From Streptosporangium violaceochromogenes (lineage in GTDB: Bacteria > Actinomycetota > Actinomycetes > Streptosporangiales > Streptosporangiaceae): a stretch of 64,000 nucleotides of DNA. This document shows positions 62,401-64,000 of the stretch, piece by piece. The stretch's first letter is position 1; every line of letters starts with the position of its first letter. The notes under the pieces were generated by a model. That model was not told the origin of the DNA and did no database searches. It saw only the letters and a program-made list of their open reading frames with translations. A program made the translations under genes and the position numbers. The DNA is taken from contig NZ_BNBB01000016.1 of the NCBI RefSeq assembly GCF_014654615.1, positions 1 through 64,000 of the forward strand. The letters run 5' to 3'.

Positions 62401-62844
62401 ATGACGAAGCAGCGTCAGCAGGTCACCGTGGACGTCCACGTGATCCTCGAACGCGATGGCCGCATCCTGCTGTCTCTTCGCCGGGGCACCGGGTATGCCG
62501 ACGGGCTGTACTGCCTGCCCTCCGGACACCTCGACCCCGGTGAATCCGTCGTCGACTGCGCCGTCCGCGAGGCCCGGGAGGAGGTCGGTGTCACCGTCGA
62601 CCCCGGCCGTCTGCGACCGGCCACCGTGGTCCACCACCTGTCCCCCGGCGGCCGTCCGCGCGTCGGGTTCTTCTTCGCCACCGACACCTGGGACGGCGAG
62701 GTGGTCAACGCCGAGCCGGACAAGTGCGCCAAGATCGAGTGGGTGCCCGCTGACGCCCTGCCGGACAACACCGTTCCGTACACCGCCGCCGGAGTCGGGT
62801 TCTACCGCACCGGCACCGGTATCGGCGTCCATGGCCGGCCTTGA
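62401..62844 (+). CDS. NUDIX hydrolase
   Basis: A 147-residue NUDIX enzyme with a complete box GHLDPGESVVDCAVREAREE followed by VGV (42-64). It cleaves a nucleoside diphosphate linked to another moiety; the substrate cannot be told. The VTVDVHVILERDGRILLSLR N-terminus is typical of the MutT-like group. Confidence 0.88.
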   Translation: MTKQRQQVTVDVHVILERDGRILLSLRRGTGYADGLYCLPSGHLDPGESVVDCAVREAREEVGVTVDPGRLRPATVVHHLSPGGRPRVGFFFATDTWDGEVVNAEPDKCAKIEWVPADALPDNTVPYTAAGVGFYRTGTGIGVHGRP

Positions 62845-62912
62845 GCCGGCCCCCGTACAGCGGGACCGCGTTTCCCGGGGCGCGGACGGAAGGGGAGTTG
62901 GGGAAAAGAAAG

Positions 62913-62997
62913 AACCCCGGGCCTGCTCCCCCCGCTGTGCGGGAGGGCCGGAGGGACCAAAGACGGGCGGTGCCCGTCACTCCGGCGGCCCGGGGTT
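62913..62997 (-). ncRNA. Structured RNA candidate with three-way junction and terminator-like tail
   Basis: An outer 11-bp stem AACCCCGGGCC/GGCCCGGGGTT (62913-62923 with 62987-62997) encloses hairpin CCCGC-TGT-GCGGG (62931-62943) and a second arm CCGGAG/CTCCGG (62948-62953 with 62980-62985) capped by GACGGGC-GGT-GCCCGTC (62962-62978). On the minus strand the outer stem is followed by a pyrimidine/U-rich tract (TTCTTTCTTTTCCCC), so it may end a short transcript that starts near 63146. Confidence 0.45.
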
Positions 62998-63063
62998 CCG
63001 GTGATTGTCGTGGATTCGCCGAACGTCGCGAGACGCCCGGACAGAGTCCGGAGCCGCGGCGTC

Positions 63064-63105
63064 CTAGCGGACAGCCACCTCGCTAGCCCAACTTTGATCA
63101 ACCAT
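63064..63105 (-). CDS. 13-codon ORF with consensus ribosome binding site (leader peptide?)
   Basis: On the minus strand, AAAGGAGGTGG is followed after about 10 nt by ATG and 12 more codons (MVDQSWASEVAVR) to a TAG. The binding site is near perfect while the coding part is very short. It sits 27 bp inside the palindrome at 63132-63146 and about 70 bp before the structured RNA. No minus-strand gene lies directly downstream. Confidence 0.35.
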   Translation of the reverse strand: MVDQSWASEVAVR

Positions 63106-63131
63106 TGTTTGGACCACCTCCTTTCAGCGTG

Positions 63132-63146
63132 TTCGTACAGTACGAA
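63132..63146. promoter_or_regulatory. Perfect 15-bp palindrome, TetR-type operator candidate
   Basis: TTCGTAC-A-GTACGAA, 7-bp arms around one base. Palindromes of the form CGTACnGTACG are common TetR-family operators in actinomycetes. No TetR gene is in the window. Confidence 0.5.
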
Positions 63147-63535
63147 ACGCCGGGCGGCCGGGGCAAACGAATATTCGCGGCCTTGACGCTCCGGCGTTCC
63201 GTACGGCGCTGACCGGGCCCGATGGCCGGGAAGGCGGTCTTTCGCGCGGTACCCCCCGTCCTGCTCGCTCTTCGACGGCGGAGACGCGAACCGCCGGAGG
63301 GCCCCATCGGTCCGGCCCCGCCCGCCACCGAGCGCGTGCCCGCTCCGGCGCCACGGGGAGCCTCCCCGTGGCTTCCGGAAAAGCGGGAGAGGAATCAGAT
63401 GACAGGTGGGTTCTCCGGGATTTCTGTAGTGAATGGGTGGGGATCAGACGATAAATGTCGCGGCCGGGAACGAGGACGCGGGACGATCGGAGGAGGTGGA
63501 AGCCCCGGGGCGCGAAATACTCTTAGACTCTGGTC

Positions 63536-63949
63536 ATGACCGAGATGTCGTGGCACGAGCAACTGCGGGCGCGCGGATACCGGGTCACCCCGCAGCGCCA
63601 GTTGGTGCTTGAGGCGATTCAGGCCGCCGAGCACGCGACTCCCGACGAGATCTGCGCCAGGGTGCGCGAGACCGCTCGCGGGGTCAACATCTCGACCGTC
63701 TACCGGACCCTTGAGCTCCTTGAGGAGCTCGGCCTGGTCACCCACACCCACCTCGGGCACGGCGCGCCCACCTACCACCTGGCCGCCGACGCCGACCACG
63801 TGCACCTGGTCTGCCACGAGTGCGGAGAGATCAGCGAGGTCCGGCCCGAACTGGTGCGGGACTTCGCCACCAGGCTCAACGAGGAGTTCGACTTCGCCGT
63901 CGACGTGCACCACCTCACGGTCTTCGGCCGCTGCCGCAAGTGCCGCTGA
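63536..63949 (+). CDS. Fur-family metalloregulator
   Basis: A 137-residue Fur/Zur-type repressor. The winged helix (about 10-75) contains RGYRVTPQRQLVLEAI and NISTVYRTLELLEELGLV; metal ligands include HVHLVCHECGE (Cys93, Cys96) and the C-terminal CRKC (Cys133, Cys136), which form the structural zinc site. Whether it senses iron, zinc or another metal is not clear. The ATG at 63536 has TAGACT about 6 bp upstream, the spacing of a leaderless promoter; ATG at 63545 is an alternative. Confidence 0.88.
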   Translation: MTEMSWHEQLRARGYRVTPQRQLVLEAIQAAEHATPDEICARVRETARGVNISTVYRTLELLEELGLVTHTHLGHGAPTYHLAADADHVHLVCHECGEISEVRPELVRDFATRLNEEFDFAVDVHHLTVFGRCRKCR

Positions 63950-63969
63950 CGGCTCGTAGGCTTGGCTCA

Positions 63970-64000
63970 TGCGAAGCCCTCTGCTGGACACACCGGGCGC
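63970..64000 (+). CDS. Start of a YgfZ/GcvT-domain protein (truncated by the window)
   Basis: Only ten codons are in the window (MRSPLLDTPG, then a partial codon). This N-terminus is like that of actinobacterial YgfZ-type folate-binding proteins involved in Fe-S cluster enzymes, which I recall next to fur-like genes. The gene continues beyond the right edge. Confidence 0.5.

Larger units (their letters stand above)
62845..63535. other. Long intergenic region with RNA structure and operator
   Basis: About 690 bp between the NUDIX and fur genes. The left half holds a structured RNA candidate, a 13-codon ORF with a perfect ribosome binding site and a palindrome, all arranged on the minus strand (listed separately). 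The right half (63180-63500) has nothing recognised apart from the fur promoter region. Confidence 0.5.

Overview
The window is high-GC (roughly 70%) actinobacterial chromosome. It carries mycothiol synthase (mshD), GlnR, MurT/GatD, a zf-HC2 anti-sigma gene, many GTG starts and GTGA/ATGA stop-start overlaps, and a pSAM2-type integrative element. The style of the proteins suggests a Streptosporangiales-like organism, but nothing here fixes the genus.

Region 1 (1-13.4 kb) is accessory. It opens with the right end of an IS200/IS605-type element. Then come a SigE-family sigma factor with a membrane partner, a decayed transposase scrap, a LuxR/HisKA_3 two-component pair divergent from a secreted TAP-like alpha/beta hydrolase, and a 1,602-residue orphan protein built like the effectors of extracellular contractile injection systems. 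That gene overlaps a 207-aa gene by GTGA. A methyltransferase gene follows.

Region 2 (13.5-29.2 kb) is a mobile-element hotspot at a tRNA-Gly(CCC) gene. Three direct copies of the tRNA 3' half (about 14.51, 15.56 and 29.12 kb) bound two stacked units. The first is a 1.05-kb remnant carrying a RelE/HigB-type toxin and an XRE antitoxin. The second is a complete 13.6-kb actinomycete integrative and conjugative element (AICE) with a GntR repressor (KorSA-like), a Pra-like activator, an FtsK-type translocase, a RepSA-type HUH initiator, Xis and a tyrosine integrase. Its cargo is a TmrB-like kinase inside a 789-bp cassette with perfect 29-bp terminal inverted repeats, an AT-rich three-gene block (two small membrane proteins and a nuclease-fold protein; possible defence module), and a TPR/XRE regulator with a creatininase-family enzyme.

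Region 3 (29.3-52.6 kb) is mostly conserved chromosome: dcd, DUF47-PiT phosphate transport, mshD, a secreted 5'-nucleotidase, phosphoribosyltransferase and hydrolase, glnR divergent from a MoaD-like gene, an LmeA-like protein, an ECF sigma/anti-sigma pair, a thioredoxin-like protein, a sulfur block (short Cys-containing leader peptide, DUF4395, rhodanese, DUF1416), an unassigned membrane-protein/HerA-type ATPase pair, and murT-gatD.

Region 4 (52.6-64 kb) mixes a zinc-finger/desaturase pair, LysR, two STAS proteins, DUF5994, DsrE and nitrobindin-like genes with several broken genes (YCII, methyltransferase, NUDIX), a structured RNA candidate, a Fur-family regulator, and the first codons of a probable ygfZ-like gene at the right edge.
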